A stretch of 64,000 nt of DNA, taken from the NCBI GenBank assembly GCA_028015205.1, contig CM051513.1, positions 48,612,841 through 48,676,840 of the forward strand. The letters run 5' to 3'. The notes beneath the pieces are model-generated. The model made no database searches. It was not told where the DNA came from and saw only the letters and a list, made by a program, of their open reading frames with translations. A program made the translations under genes and the position numbers. The stretch comes from Mytilisepta virgata. Taxonomy: Eukaryota > Mollusca > Bivalvia > Mytilida > Mytilidae. Numbering within the stretch: the stretch's first letter is position 1; each line of letters opens with the position of its first letter. Positions 9,188-21,105 of this stretch are shown here, one piece after another.

Positions 9188-10522
9188 TTCACCTTTCCTT
9201 AAAGGAAATCTGAGCTTTTCCCATCACTTGGCGTCCTTCGTCGTCTGTCGTCCTTAACAATTTTTCAAACATCTTCTCCTCTGAAACTACTGAATGGATC
9301 TGGATAAAACTTAGCATGATTGTTCCTTAGGGTATCCTGCACAAAGTTTGTGCTTCGATTTTTGATCCGTCGAAAAACATGGCCACTGTCACTAAAAATA
9401 GAACATAGGGGGTCAAACAACAGTTTTTCGCAAATATCTCAAAAATCATTAGGTTACCGCAAATTCTGTCACTACAGGTTGAAAGAGTTCAGCATGAAGA
9501 GAGCTACCTGTGTGCTGATTTTCGTGAAAATCTGTCAACTGATGTTAGAGTTATTGCCCTTTATTACTTTTTTTATGTTATTATTTCAAAAATCTTCTTC
9601 TCTGAAACGACTATTCAAAATAAAATGAAAGTTGGTAAGATTGTTCCTTAGGGACAAAAAGTTAATGCTTGGATTTTTGATTGGTCGAAAAACATGTCCA
9701 CCCTTACTAAAAATAGAACATAGGGGTCAAAATGCTGTTTTTTGCTATTTTTTCCTGAATTATAGAAAGAAAATGAAGATGAAAGCCACTTTCAAGGTAA
9801 ACATGGTATCCCGAGTTGAATGGTGATGATGAAAGTTTGGACGGCCATTTTTAAAATGGCTGCAATTTTCCCGCCATTTTATACACTTGCTCGGATTTCA
9901 ACAATATTTGGTTTTTAAAGTAAACATGGTATCCTTAGTGAATGGTGATGATGAGAATGTTGTATAACAATGATTAAACTTTATAACATGTGAGCTTTTA
10001 ATTGCCATCACTTGGTGTCCGTCATCATTGTTGTTAACAAATTTTCAAACATCTTCTCCTCTGAAACTACTAGGGGGATTTGGAAGAAACTCTACAAAAT
10101 GACAGATGAGTTAAGTATGGTTTATTGAATAAAAACCAACAGCTTAGTCAATATGATCAAAGATGAAGCATAATACAAAATAAAAAGCCTTAACCCACAA
10201 TTTTTACATAACTTCTTTCAAACATTTTTAAAACGAAGACAACATATAGACCAAAAGATTTATACTTTTATTTGAAGATGAATTAAAGCTTGTATTTTGT
10301 ATTGTGAATCATCAGATTGACCATGACTGTATCTTAATCAAGCGTAGGGAGAACTCATGCCCATTTCTTTCCAGAGGTTCTTGAAAGGCTTTTAAAGGAA
10401 TTTTCAGCATTTTACATGACCTTTAATACTCAGTTTATTGTAAAACAAACATTAATATATTAATTTAGTTTATAATGCATTGTTTGCCAGGTGAGAGATT
10501 CAGGCTCTTGAGAGCCTCTTGT
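9188..10522 (+). repeat. Family A dispersed repeat (CACCT-ended element)
   Basis: The head TTCACCTTTCCTTAAAGGAA is followed by CATCACTTGGCG and CCTCTGAAACTAC. The interior repeats variants of GTCGAAAAACATGGCCAC and CTAAAAATAGAACATAGGGG. The tail is GGCTCTTGAGAGCCTCTTG. The same units occur inverted at 24618-26270. Frames inside it (for example 9632-9826) recur almost unchanged at 25612-25887, but they are low-complexity and tied to the repeat, so they are not called genes. Confidence 0.75.
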
Positions 10523-13500
10523 TTTTCACTAAATAACAATAAAGCCAAATAGCTACTTTTCAAGAAGACAGAAATATCATAATTTGCTCAACTACAAAAT
10601 GTAAAGTAATGATGTGCATGTATCCTGGCATACGCATTAACATTGATACTTTTTGTATTTTTTCTAGAATCTATATTATTTTATTCCTGTTATCCATCTA
10701 ATTTACTTCAGTTTACCTACTCACAAAAATTAATTCCCTAATGCGTGCAAACGAATGCACCCGTAGATATACTAGGGGAGGGTGAACAGGGATACCAAGT
10801 TGAGGTCATCAAAATATATGGCCAGATCTAAATTCATACAAGCAACAGAAATAAAGTGAAAATTATTTTATTATAACAGAAAAGTACGATGTATAAAAAA
10901 CTCAAAATTTATTCATAAATTAACTGATGAATATTCATATCAAAAGAATTGTACAGTCAATTATCATCATTATATAAATAGAAAGACGCATATAGAAACA
11001 ATTCACATAATAACACTGTTACAAAGTCATTTTCAAACATAATGAGATCAGTTTCCTAGCAATACACCTCCCTCATAAGGTTAAGGAGATAAGAAAGGAA
11101 GTGGACATGCAAGAGCACCAAAATGTTCTTCCAAAATATACTATTGCATGAATACACATGATATTCAATCTTGCCTTTTTTCTGCAGATTTTTGTGTCTG
11201 CAAATATCAGAACCTATGTTTTTTAAAATTTACTTTTTTGCACTAAAAATGAATTAATAATGGATGTTCCCCAAGTTTAAATGCTTTTGCAATTTAAGTG
11301 CACATCATGAAGGATTCTTTACTTGAACATGTTATGTTCAACTTATAAATACCGGTAATGAAAGTCATCAGAGCTAATTTTAAATCCATTTTCAATTTGG
11401 AATGTGTTCATTTGTTATTCAAATCTTTTATGAAAGACAATAATTCAAGATAAATAAATGTGATCCTTATAAAATATTTAAAAAAAATATCAATTAAATT
11501 TTCACATCTATGTAAAAAAATCATTTATTTTCAAATGAACAGTATATGTCATCAAAATGTATGGCAACAGGAATCAAAAGTGCATAATTTTCTTTACCAA
11601 TTTTTCCAATGGAGATAACTCTAAGCATTCTTAGATTAAAAAGAGGCAATTTTATTATCTCCCTTGGATACCTTGATTTCAGGGAGATAAATACATATTG
11701 GAAATGTTTGTTATACATGTGTTAATACAATTCTATACATGATTGAGCTGTTTACTTATATAATATTATATATAGTTACTCATATTTAACAAAGAGACAA
11801 TGTGTAGCCTCAAATCTCAAATCATAAAATCGAAATTGTCATCGACTACATTTATTTGTGAAATTTTAGGATCAAGTGTTTCATACAAAAATATGTCACC
11901 TGCTACCATAAAATACAGGTTAGGGAGAGGTTTCCGATGAAAATGTCTTTTCCCTTAGTACAACGGCATGCAAGTTAATCACGGCTGCTTTTCTCTCTTA
12001 CGCATAATAATTTATAATGTTAAAAATTCTCATTATTCTGTTTTATCTCAAGAATCCAAAAATGTGATTCGCTGTAACATCATTTACTGGATTGATCGTT
12101 ACTTTACACCTCGTCAACGCAAAATGTCAATGGCGATAACTAGTTATTGAGATTAAAATTAGATAGTTTGTATATATAATTCTAGTTAATTACATACGAA
12201 TAATGCTATAATATTTGCTCTGAACTTTTTTTCAATCACTTTCATGGCCAATATTACTTTGGAACAAATTTTTCAACACTATTTGTATGTAACAAATTCA
12301 TCAAACAGGAATTATTTCATCGAATTACATTCCCCAAATTTTGAAATTACTTGGCATTTTTCAAAAATTTAACCATAACCAAATGTTATGAATAGGAAAG
12401 ATAACTGGGTGTCTTAATATTTTTTTTAATTTAACGTCGTAACAATGGACTATCTTCTATTACAATATATTACAAAATATGATTGAAAATAATACATAAA
12501 ACAGATGTCAGAGCAGTATCTTATTACAACACAAGATGCCTGGGTGACTAGGTAGAAATGTTTACCTAGTTACATATATGTTGGAGTTGTGTCCCTTAAC
12601 ACACTAAAACGACAATAAATCAAAGATCAACTCAACTAGGAGGCCAACAATGGCATAAGTTGCTACAGATTTTCATTGAAAGTTTCATTGAAATCCATTG
12701 AAAGGTTCATAGTGTAACGCTGACTACAATTCAAGATGGCCAACAGTGATAACCAACCATGTCACGGCATGTGTCGATACTGTATGATGTACATGTAGGC
12801 GATAGAATCAATTGTGTTATACAAATGTCTACAAAGTTACACCATAATTTAATTCCAGTTTATGCCCTCCTTTAACAGCTGTCATTATTTTTTAAAAAAC
12901 TTTTATAAATATATAAATAACACAATAAAGTTAGAACATATTAAAGAAAATTATAAGAAACATGAAAAAATATATATTTTCTGAACACACTTTATACATT
13001 CAATAAATAATAACAAGAAAACAAATCACGACCACAAATAAGAATCTCACTAGTAACAAAACTTTGACCTTGAACGGCCATTCTGGGGATTATCTTGATA
13101 AACTATATTTTCAGATCAAATCAATACGTGTCATTCAGATCAAGATTGGTAAAGAAAAATTCAGACCAGTTCAGTCTAGGTAAAGTTCAACATTGCATAA
13201 TTAATTGTAAACTTTTATGATCACTCAGGGTTCATACAAATTTTTCATCATAAAAAAAAAACAAGGACTTGACAAAGTATCTATAAGGCAAAATAAACAT
13301 TTCAAGTACTTCAACTTCACGACCACATTGACCATGCAGTATTGTGACTTGTATCATACTTGATATATTTTTCGTAAAGATTTTGGATTTATAAACTAAA
13401 TTAATTCACTGGTCTACATTCGTGCTTAATGCATGTACAAAATAAAAATTGTAAACGTTCTTTTGAGACATTTTTTGCAAGTATATTGCAATCACTATAC

Positions 13501-13543
13501 TTCGACTATGCTTAGAAATCATGAGTGAAATTTGAAATTAAAA
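10523..13543. other. Long AT-rich stretch without recognised genes
   Basis: No exons, RNA genes or bounded repeats could be supported, apart from the short repeat at 10917-10978 that matches 6294-6352. Several short frames exist on both strands without domain character. Confidence 0.45.
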
Positions 13544-13800
13544 GGCAGGACCAGGATTGTGTCAGTCAGGACATTTTTGGGTTTAAATGAAAATAAAAAT
13601 TTATTGCGGCCGAAAAAGAATCCAGGATCAAATTTTAAATAAAAAAGGCAGTACCAGGATTTTGGTAAAATAAAAAGACAAGATCACTTTAGGTGTGAAA
13701 AAAAAATGCAGGACTTGTGTCAGTCAGGACATTTTTTGGTTTAAATGAAAATTAAAAAAATCAAGGACCAAAATTTCGACGATAAAAATAGGCAGGATCA
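13544..13800. repeat. Imperfect tandem duplication, period about 158 bp
   Basis: GTGTCAGTCAGGACATTTTT with the following GGTTTAAATGAAAAT occurs at 13559 and again at 13717, with related CAGGACC or CAGGATCAAA phrases in between. The segment is non-coding. Confidence 0.65.
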
Positions 13801-14712
13801 AACTGTGATTTGATCCTAAATTTTAGAAGTTAAAAAACGTTGGAGTTTGAAGAATTGACATTTTGTCCATTCAAATTAACCTCAATACCAGTGATGCATC
13901 TAAGGATTGACTGTAATTTTCTTTCAGTCTATGAAGAAATAATCTCGATCACGTGGTGTACACGTAAATAACCTGCATATTAATCATAATAATCTAATTC
14001 AACCGTTGTTTTGATGTCTAAAACTGTGGGTTTCCCTTTAATGACATCATAGTAGAAAAGAATTTAGTCTATGATATGATAGACGAAAAAATTTGACCAA
14101 TCAAATGATGCGTTACATCCAATATTAAATTATTTTGACTGCATAGATGCTTCATAAACTGTACATTGAAAAACATATTACTTTTAATCTTTATTTATAT
14201 ACAATTTATAACATGATAATAAAAAAATAATATCAAACAGTTCGAAATATAAAAAGTTAGGAATTTTCAAAAAAGAACAACAAAAAACACAATAACAATA
14301 ACAAAAAAATTCGATAAAAATCGGCAATAAACAAAAGGCAATAATTTTTACCCAAAACTTTTATAAACTACAATAGATTGGATATATACGAAATAATTTT
14401 CCATTAATTGTCATGTTCGAAAAAGTTTCATATCAAAAATATCAACATTCAAACTTTAAATTACTTTTAACTTTACAAATGAAACCTGAAAAATTCAGGG
14501 ACGTCTGCCCTCAGTTATGAATTTGCTTATCAAAAGGATCCATTTTTTGTCCTCAGAAACCTGTTTTAATAAAATTTGTTGACGAGAAAGAAAATCGTTC
14601 CAGCTGAAACCATAGTGATAAAATTCTAACATATAAATGTATTACATGTACAGCAATGTAAACGTGAGAAAACGAAGTCTAACAATCCATGAAATTACAG
14701 TTAGAGCTTATA

Positions 14713-15000
14713 ATTTTCTGTTTGTTTGTTTAGATGGGGATTTAGGCCGTTTACCACACATTTGGCTATTTCGTGGCACGATTTTTTATTCATGGAGGAA
14801 GCCAGAATACCCGGAGAGAACCACGACCTTCAGTAAAAAAATTAGCAATCCTTGTCAATTAAAATCGGAGTCGAAGACACCTCACCACAGGTGAGATTCG
14901 AACTCATAACCTCAGTGTTGACAGGCTAGTTATCATATGAGTCATGACGAACTACCTACATATAGACCACACCACTCCCGAGGCCCCCAATGATTTTCTG
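14713..15000 (-). mobile_element. tRNA-derived SINE family 1, nearly full length
   Basis: On the minus strand the element runs from GGGGGCCTCGGGAGTGGTG (tRNA-like head, box B GAGTTCGAATCTCACC) through the body (TTGACAAGGATTGC, GGTATTCTGGCTTCCTCC) to the tail CTAAACAAACAAAC. ATTTTCTG at 14713-14720 and again at 14993-15000 is a probable 8-bp target duplication. Confidence 0.85.
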
Positions 15001-16007
15001 AAAAGTATTTTAAATAAACCATTCAAAATATACATGTACATGTATGATAACAGTTTGTCATTAGCCATTCACTGGTTATACCTGGGTTAAACATAAGCCT
15101 TTACCAAAATATTTAATGGCTTCAAAACTTATAGCAATGCTAAAATCTGTTTGCTGGGTGATAAAAAATACATGTAAATGAGATGTTAGCGTGAGCATGG
15201 TGAGTTTAGACAATTGTAAACTGCTAATTGCCTACCTTCATCTTCATGAAAAAATATTTTTAGCATGAGTTTCTTGCTTAACTGATTATTATTTTACACT
15301 GTGTTGGCAATAAAACATCTAACTGCTGCACTTTTAATATTCCACACTGTTTTTCACAAACACAAAATATTTCATTATTTCTCATTTTTAGTTCTTTGGA
15401 TTTTTGGATGGTAAATATTTTAATTTTAATTGTTTTTTTTAGGGCTATTTTTTTTCTGATGAAGATCAAATTTATGTGCGGCATGCACTTTTAAATAAAA
15501 TATTGCAAAAATGGGAAAAAATAGCAATGTTTACAAAATTTTCGGAGGGGGTGAATAATTTTTTTTTTATTTCAGGAAAATGAAGAATATGAGGCTTATT
15601 TTCAGCATTTATTCAAAACTAAGCGGCAAATTTTTTTTTATTCAAGGTCAATTTGGTGTGGCCTAACATATACTAATGCATCTTTTTTGGCAGCAAAAAT
15701 AGTTAAACCAGGATGTACCAAATTTTCTCACTTGGAGAACATTACCTTAAACCATGAAAAAAATAACTAATTAACACCTGCCCTCTCTCAAATCCTTTCA
15801 GAAGATAGGATGAATATCTATGGTTTTAATTTCATTTTGCCTACCATTATACTTTCAATGTTGACAATGAATTTTACAGACTGACCTTTCAGATGTCAAC
15901 AATAGCTTCAGAATATATAACAAAAATGATCTTTCTGTTCAATTTTCTATAAAAAAAGTGTTAAAGCTGAGAAATAACGGTACCTAACATATACATATAA
16001 TTATTTA
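15001..16007 (-). other. Downstream flank of glycosyltransferase-like gene 1
   Basis: This includes the presumed 3' UTR of the minus-strand gene ending at 16008. No other gene is recognised. The cleavage/polyadenylation position was not resolved. Confidence 0.45.
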
Positions 16008-17658
16008 CTATTCAACAGCTTTGTTATTCAATTCAAATAGAACAGTTCCATTTGTCAACACAATTGGTGGAATAAAAGATATATTTTCATATTTCTTTGA
16101 CCATTCTGTCACAAGGGTACCAGACTGAGGTTTTTTATCATGGCCATAACTGTTAAATCCAGGCTCTTTCCAGTTGAAACTGAATCCCTGAAACTTCGGT
16201 TGAATATTTGGATAGAGAACATACTTTTTGAATTTCCAGTTGAAATGTATATACCACATAGACCACATATTTTCCAAATTTCCTCTTTTCCTGTTCTGCT
16301 GGTACCATTCTGTAGCAATATCATTTGGAATTATGGGATGGAAATCTTTCTCAGCAGAAGCTTCCTCGTACCATTTAATGAAATCATACCACTGGTCCAA
16401 TTTAGGAGAGAATCCCCAAGTTCCAGGAACTGAGTAAAGATAAGTTAGATGCTTTCCTGGGACTATGACATTTTCTAAGGCCTTCAGACCTGAATGGATA
16501 GTTCCAGCACCCTGGAGTGTAAACCCACTGATTCTCATATCATTTTTGTAAGTGTTATGAACGACTTTTAACCAACGATAAAAATGAGGTGAAACTGTTA
16601 AATCATCTTCAAGAAAAACACATATCTCCTTAGGGTTGGTTGAGAATTTCCATGTTTTCAACCACTGATTTAAAATACCTTCATGTTTTCCATGGATATA
16701 AACTGATTTTTCTCCAAACTTGAATATGTATTGCATAGCTACATCTGTAGTTTTGTTACAGACATTCCCATTGGCTGCTCTGTCTACCCATATGTCCAAA
16801 GCTACTTTATCACCTAAATAGTCAGCTACTGATAATGATTTTAACAAACGTTTTAATGACTCAGATCTGTTATACGTCAGGACTATAATCCGCAAATCAG
16901 GACGACTCTCAAAAACTACTGGCATGTCCCTTATCTAAAAAAAATAAAACATTTATGTGACAACTTCCACATTATTTTTATCAGATCATGCAAGCATTTT
17001 AGAACTGCAAACAGAAAAGATTCTTAAAGGGAATATTTAATATATCATTCTCTCAAATATTAAAGCATACTTTGAATATCTCGGAAAATATACTTCATTA
17101 ATGTATAAAATGTGCAAGTCTTCCAAGGAAGACATGCGGCCAGTTTTTATTGGTGGAGGAAGCCAGAGTACCCGGTGAGAACCACGACCTTCGGTAGGAA
17201 AATTGGCAATCCTTGTCAATTAAGATCGGATTCAAACTCAGAACCTCAGTGTTGACAGGCTAATGATCATTAGTAGTCATGACAAACTACTTAGACCACT
17301 GGCCCCCAAGGCCCCCTAAATATTTTGTCAAAATTTTATGAAAACTAAACGAGCGAAGTCTATTTTAGTCAAAGTGTTGGTTATCCCTTTAATTTTTCAA
17401 ATATTCAAAAGGGCACATGGAGCACTAGAAGCCTTTTCAGGGCATTCAAAAGGGTATCAAGGGCAGCATGGTACCCAGAGATGAAGGCATGGCGCAGAAC
17501 CATGCTAAAAATACCTAGGGAAATCACTATACCTTATCCATATTGGTATCAAAATCTCGTCCAGGGGTATTCTGTATCAAATGAAGCATATACCAGCACA
17601 AAACCATCCCTGCTAAGATAGAGGCAGGGAACCAGCCCAATTTCAATCTTCTTAGCAT
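16008..17658 (-). CDS. Type II membrane glycosyltransferase-like protein, paralogue 1 (350 aa)
   Basis: Two coding exons are inferred. Exon A (17658-17533, 42 codons) begins MLRRLKLGWFPASILAG and encodes a signal anchor of about residues 8-28, preceded by basic residues (type II topology). Its donor GTATAG follows GGATAAG. Exon B (16934-16008) begins after TTTTTTTTAG in phase 0 and encodes the lumenal catalytic domain: RIIVLTYNR at 57-65 (nucleotide-sugar fold start), FLEDDLTVSPHFYRW with the acidic metal-site-like LEDD at 150-153, and TWGFSP around 214-219. The pattern is that of GT-A fold, GT2-like transferases; donor and acceptor sugars are unknown. An acceptor (CATTTCAG) 8 nt before the ATG implies an untranslated upstream exon. 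The 598-bp intron holds a SINE in sense orientation. Golgi location is inferred from topology. Confidence 0.85.
17134..17317 (-). mobile_element. SINE family 1 in the intron of glycosyltransferase 1
   Basis: On the minus strand it runs from GGGGGCCTTGGGGGCCAGTG through CATGACTACTAATGATCATT, TTGACAAGGATTGCC and CTCTGGCTTCCTCCACC to AAAACTGGCCGC. It lacks about 20 nt after box B and the A-rich tail. It has the same orientation as the host gene, and paralogue 2 carries the same family in the equivalent intron. Confidence 0.85.
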
Positions 17659-17757
17659 GACCAATTCTGAAATGAAAAGTTAAACACATGGAATAGATTT
17701 CATACTTTTAAAATAACAATCCAAAGATACTAATATTAGATATAGTAAATTTATACT

Positions 17758-17804
17758 ATGCTGTATACGACGCATTTCAAGGAGTTACCTCTCATCAGCA
17801 GCAT
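17758..17804 (-). ncRNA. Hammerhead ribozyme, array unit 1
   Basis: The minus strand reads AUGCUG-CUGAUGA-stem II-GAAA-UGCGUCGUAUA-CAGCAU. Stem I AUGCUG/CAGCAU is 6 bp. Stem II is GAGG/CCUU around UAACU, with a G-U wobble where G10.1-C11.1 is usual. Stem III is A-U, U-A, G-U, C-G with triloop GUC. The cleavage triplet is AUA, with the cut predicted between 17764 and 17763. All core nucleotides are conserved. Activity is predicted, not shown. Confidence 0.85.
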
Positions 17805-18135
17805 TAAAACCGAAACATTTGGAAGACCAAAAACCAAACTTATATTAAACAAGAAGTACTCAACCAAAAATATCGAAATAGGAAGCCAAATTTCACCTAA
17901 GGAGATCTACCATGTGCAATACAAGGAATGAACCCTTAGTATTTCTATTATTTTTGAATTTTGCTAAATACTGGTAATTTCTGTAACAAATCAATGAATA
18001 ATCATGTCAGACAAGTCTGACGACTGGGTTGGCGAATACCCTCGGGGACCTAGGGTCCACCAGCAGAGGCATCATCCCAGGAGTTTCAAAATAACAATCC
18101 AAAGATACTAATATTAGATATAGTAAATTTATACT

Positions 18136-18182
18136 ATGCTGTATACGACGCATTTCAAGGAGTTACCTCTCATCAGCAGCAT
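18136..18182 (-). ncRNA. Hammerhead ribozyme, array unit 2
   Basis: Same 47-nt sequence and fold as unit 1, offset by 378 bp. The predicted cut is between 18142 and 18141, so cleavage of neighbouring units would release a 378-nt monomer. Confidence 0.85.
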
Positions 18183-18513
18183 TAAAACCGAAACATTTGG
18201 AAGACCAAAAACCAAACTTATATTAAACAAGAAGTACTCAACCAAAAATATCGAAATAGGAAGCCAAATTTCACCTAAGGAGATCTACCATGTGCAATAC
18301 AAGGAATGAACCCTTAGTATTTCTATTATTTTTGAATTTTGCTAAATACTGGTAATTTCTGTAACAAATCAATGAATAATCATGTCAGACAAGTCTGACG
18401 ACTGGGTTGGCGAATACCCTCGGGGACCTAGGGTCCACCAGCAGAGGCATCATCCCAGGAGTTTCAAAATAACAATCCAAAGATACTAATATTAGATATA
18501 GTAAATTTATACT

Positions 18514-18560
18514 ATGCTGTATACGACGCATTTCAAGGAGTTACCTCTCATCAGCAGCAT
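18514..18560 (-). ncRNA. Hammerhead ribozyme, array unit 3
   Basis: Same 47-nt sequence and fold as unit 1, offset by 756 bp. The predicted cut is between 18520 and 18519. Confidence 0.85.
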
Positions 18561-18891
18561 TAAAACCGAAACATTTGGAAGACCAAAAACCAAACTTATA
18601 TTAAACAAGAAGTACTCAACCAAAAATATCGAAATAGGAAGCCAAATTTCACCTAAGGAGATCTACCATGTGCAATACAAGGAATGAACCCTTAGTATTT
18701 CTATTATTTTTGAATTTTGCTAAATACTGGTAATTTCTGTAACAAATCAATGAATAATCATGTCAGACAAGTCTGACGACTGGGTTGGCGAATACCCTCG
18801 GGGACCTAGGGTCCACCAGCAGAGGCATCATCCCAGGAGTTTCAAAATAACAATCCAAAGATACTAATATTAGATATAGTAAATTTATACT

Positions 18892-18938
18892 ATGCTGTAT
18901 ACGACGCATTTCAAGGAGTTACCTCTCATCAGCAGCAT
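18892..18938 (-). ncRNA. Hammerhead ribozyme, array unit 4
   Basis: Same 47-nt sequence and fold as unit 1, offset by 1134 bp. It lies in the last, 5'-truncated unit, upstream of all others in RNA sense. The predicted cut is between 18898 and 18897. Confidence 0.85.
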
Positions 18939-19151
18939 TAAAACCGAAACATTTGGAAGACCAAAAACCAAACTTATATTAAACAAGAAGTACTCAACCA
19001 AAAATATCGAAATAGGAAGCCAAATTTCACCTAAGGAGATCTACCATGTGCAATACAAGGAATGAACCCTTAGTATTTCTATTATTTTTGAATTTTGCTA
19101 AATACTGGTAATTTCTGTAACAAATCAATGAATAATCATGTCAGACAAGTC

Positions 19152-20760
19152 AGACAATATTTGTCCTCAACCACATAGCAGAGCAAAGATGTCTGCTCTT
19201 ACATGTACATGTAATACAGAATAATCTGAAAAAGATGGCTGCTCTACCATGCAGTGGAGGACTGAAGAAAACATGTCTCAAAGGCCATATTTAATGAAGC
19301 AATACAGGTTTATCAGGCCTTGTCAGTTTTGGTTCAAGGTGCCATTGACTACTTCAGTAAAAATTTATATTGCCTATCAAAATCTTTAGGCACCAATTAC
19401 TGACAAATACATAAGAAAATTCGCAGAAATAATACAATTTTTGAATAGATACAGTTTTATTAACATTCTGTGTCATACATTTACATGCGAAAACACGATG
19501 ATTTTTCTCTCAGCATTAAAACACATGCGGGACCAAAGTCAAAGACGGGCTAAAATCCTGATTTCATATGCAAGTTGAATAATTTGTTTTCTTTCTTTTG
19601 TTGTAAGAATAAGAAAATTTAATCAAAACTTTACCAATTGTTGCCATTTATTGCCATTAGTATGTTTGAATGATTGAATTGTGTATATACTAGTAATATA
19701 TATTGTATTTTAATGTATGAATGTTAACTGTATACATGTATTTTGTTTGAGGGCCTCAATGAAAATTAGACTACTTTTAATTGAGTTACCCTCTTTAAAT
19801 AAAGAATTTATTATTATATTATTATTTATATTGTATTATTCAGGTAAATCTGGCGACTTATCATGAATTACAAGGCGTCAAATATATTTCAAGGCAATTT
19901 TATTCTTATGTCTGAAAATAAAAGTCAGAGTTAAGGATGGTCGATAGTCTTAGATTTTTCCTTTGGTTTGAATGGAAAATGTGATGAACTTTAAAGTTGT
20001 ATAAAAATTAAACTAATATATAGAATTTCATAAAATTTTATCATTTAGATCTTTAAGATTTTTAGACTTAATATTAATTAAAAAAAATTGTGGCAAATTA
20101 TACAGTAAATCGGGATATTTTGATGTAGGTATATTCTAGCGGTTTTTGCTCAAAAGATGGATGTTATGTAAAAATTTGGCACTTTGTGTCAATACTGTGT
20201 TTATTTTTGGCACTTTCAGAAAAAGATCAAACAAATAAAATTAGAGACTGATTAGCAAAGTAATGGCTATAATGTTGTCAATATAAGCTGCCATGGTTGG
20301 CAACTGGTAAAAATTAAATTGTTCTTTTAAAATATAATTGAATTGTATTGATTACACAAATATGATTATGAGTATAGCAATTTACCCTCAACAAAATTTT
20401 TGGGGCCACTGATAAATTTCGGGGCCGTTTTAATAGCGGCCACATAGTAAAGTAGAACAATTCCTGCAGTAGTACAATAAGCTGTTAATATAACATCTTT
20501 GCCTGTAGCCATTATCACAAAGTTTATTTTAAATAATATACAACTATCAAATACATATCAATAAGAAACGTTTGCGAGTTCTAAAAGGTCCATGTTGACA
20601 AATAATGGCTACCAAAAAGTGAGGTCAAGTTGGCAAGGGACGATTTGGAAATGATACCCGATGTTCTTTTTCTTCATCTGGGCATGTTTATTCGAACGGT
20701 GATTCCTGTCAATGACCAAGAAGCAAACTTTAACATATGAACTCCTTTGATTGATGGATG
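19152..20760. repeat. Degraded dispersed repeats, including a LINE-like 3' tail
   Basis: At about 19690-19830 GAGGGCCTCAATGAAAATTA, then GAGTTACCCTCTTTAAATAA and AGAATTTATTATTATATTA, has the form of a retrotransposon 3' end with a short terminal repeat. CGGGACCAAAGTCAAAGACG and GGCGACTTATCATGAATTA here recur at 34556-34680. GGGGCCACTGATAAATTTCG near 20400 resembles 8030-8060. TTAAGGATGGTCGATAGT at 19933 resembles the left end of the TTAA MITE at 1753. No coding sequence was recognised. Confidence 0.5.
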
Positions 20761-20767
20761 GAGGAAT

Positions 20768-21105
20768 GGTTGTTTAACTCCAGTGGCATCCAGGTGCATA
20801 TCAGGATGAGAACATGTATGATAATGAATCAGATCCCTGCTTTGTACCAGACTGACACGCTGAGCCAGATTTCTAATGTGCTAGCTCACAAGGTAACTGT
20901 CCGCAGGAAGACATATCACCACTGTCGGACACATTATACTGACTCAGAGCTGACCAGTAGATCTTTGCTCTTATTCCTACATGCCGTGTGCTTGGCAGAG
21001 AAGCAGCAAATACCAATTTTAATATCTTTGGTTTGACCTGAGTGGGAATCGAGCTGTGACCCTCAGCACTCTAAGCGATCGCGCTACCACGAGATCATGG
21101 AGGTG
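20768..21105 (-). mobile_element. tRNA-derived SINE, family 2
   Basis: On the minus strand it has a tRNA-like head (ATCTCGTGGTAGCGCGATCG), AAACCAAAGATATTAAAATT, TTTGCTGCTTCTCTGCCAAG, then CAGTATAATGTGTCCGACAG and GTGTCAGTCTGGTACAAAGC. It is homologous to 5490-5806 and 34300-34530 and is the best-preserved body of the three. A frame on its plus strand is not a gene. Confidence 0.8.

Larger units (their letters stand above)
17710..19151 (-). mobile_element. 378-bp tandem array of hammerhead-bearing retrozyme units
   Basis: About 3.8 units start at 17710, 18088, 18466 and 18844 (AAAATAACAATCCAAAGATA), a period of exactly 378, and by eye the units read identical. The fourth is truncated after TCAGACAAG. 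No protein is encoded. Each unit carries one type I hammerhead on the minus strand. Tandem, non-coding, ribozyme-bearing units of a few hundred bases are the described organisation of metazoan retrozymes, whose transcripts self-cleave into monomers and are ligated to circles. The array starts 44 bp upstream of the glycosyltransferase 1 exon, on the gene's sense strand. A 1.06-unit copy is inserted in a PLE relic at about 54.79-55.19 kb, and a fragment lies at 1-105. Confidence 0.88.

Noticed and set aside
9320..9826. Open frames within the family A repeat, with a near-identical copy at 25612-25887 on the other strand
   Set aside because: The peptides are just repeated DNA conserved with the rest of the element, with no domain and no start context. 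The frames are shorter than the repeat and do not define it.
16140..16437. Plus-strand frames opposite the glycosyltransferase catalytic exon
   Set aside because: Antisense shadows of a clearly conserved minus-strand coding exon.
20758..21036. 92-codon plus-strand frame
   Set aside because: It lies antisense within SINE family 2 and has no independent support.
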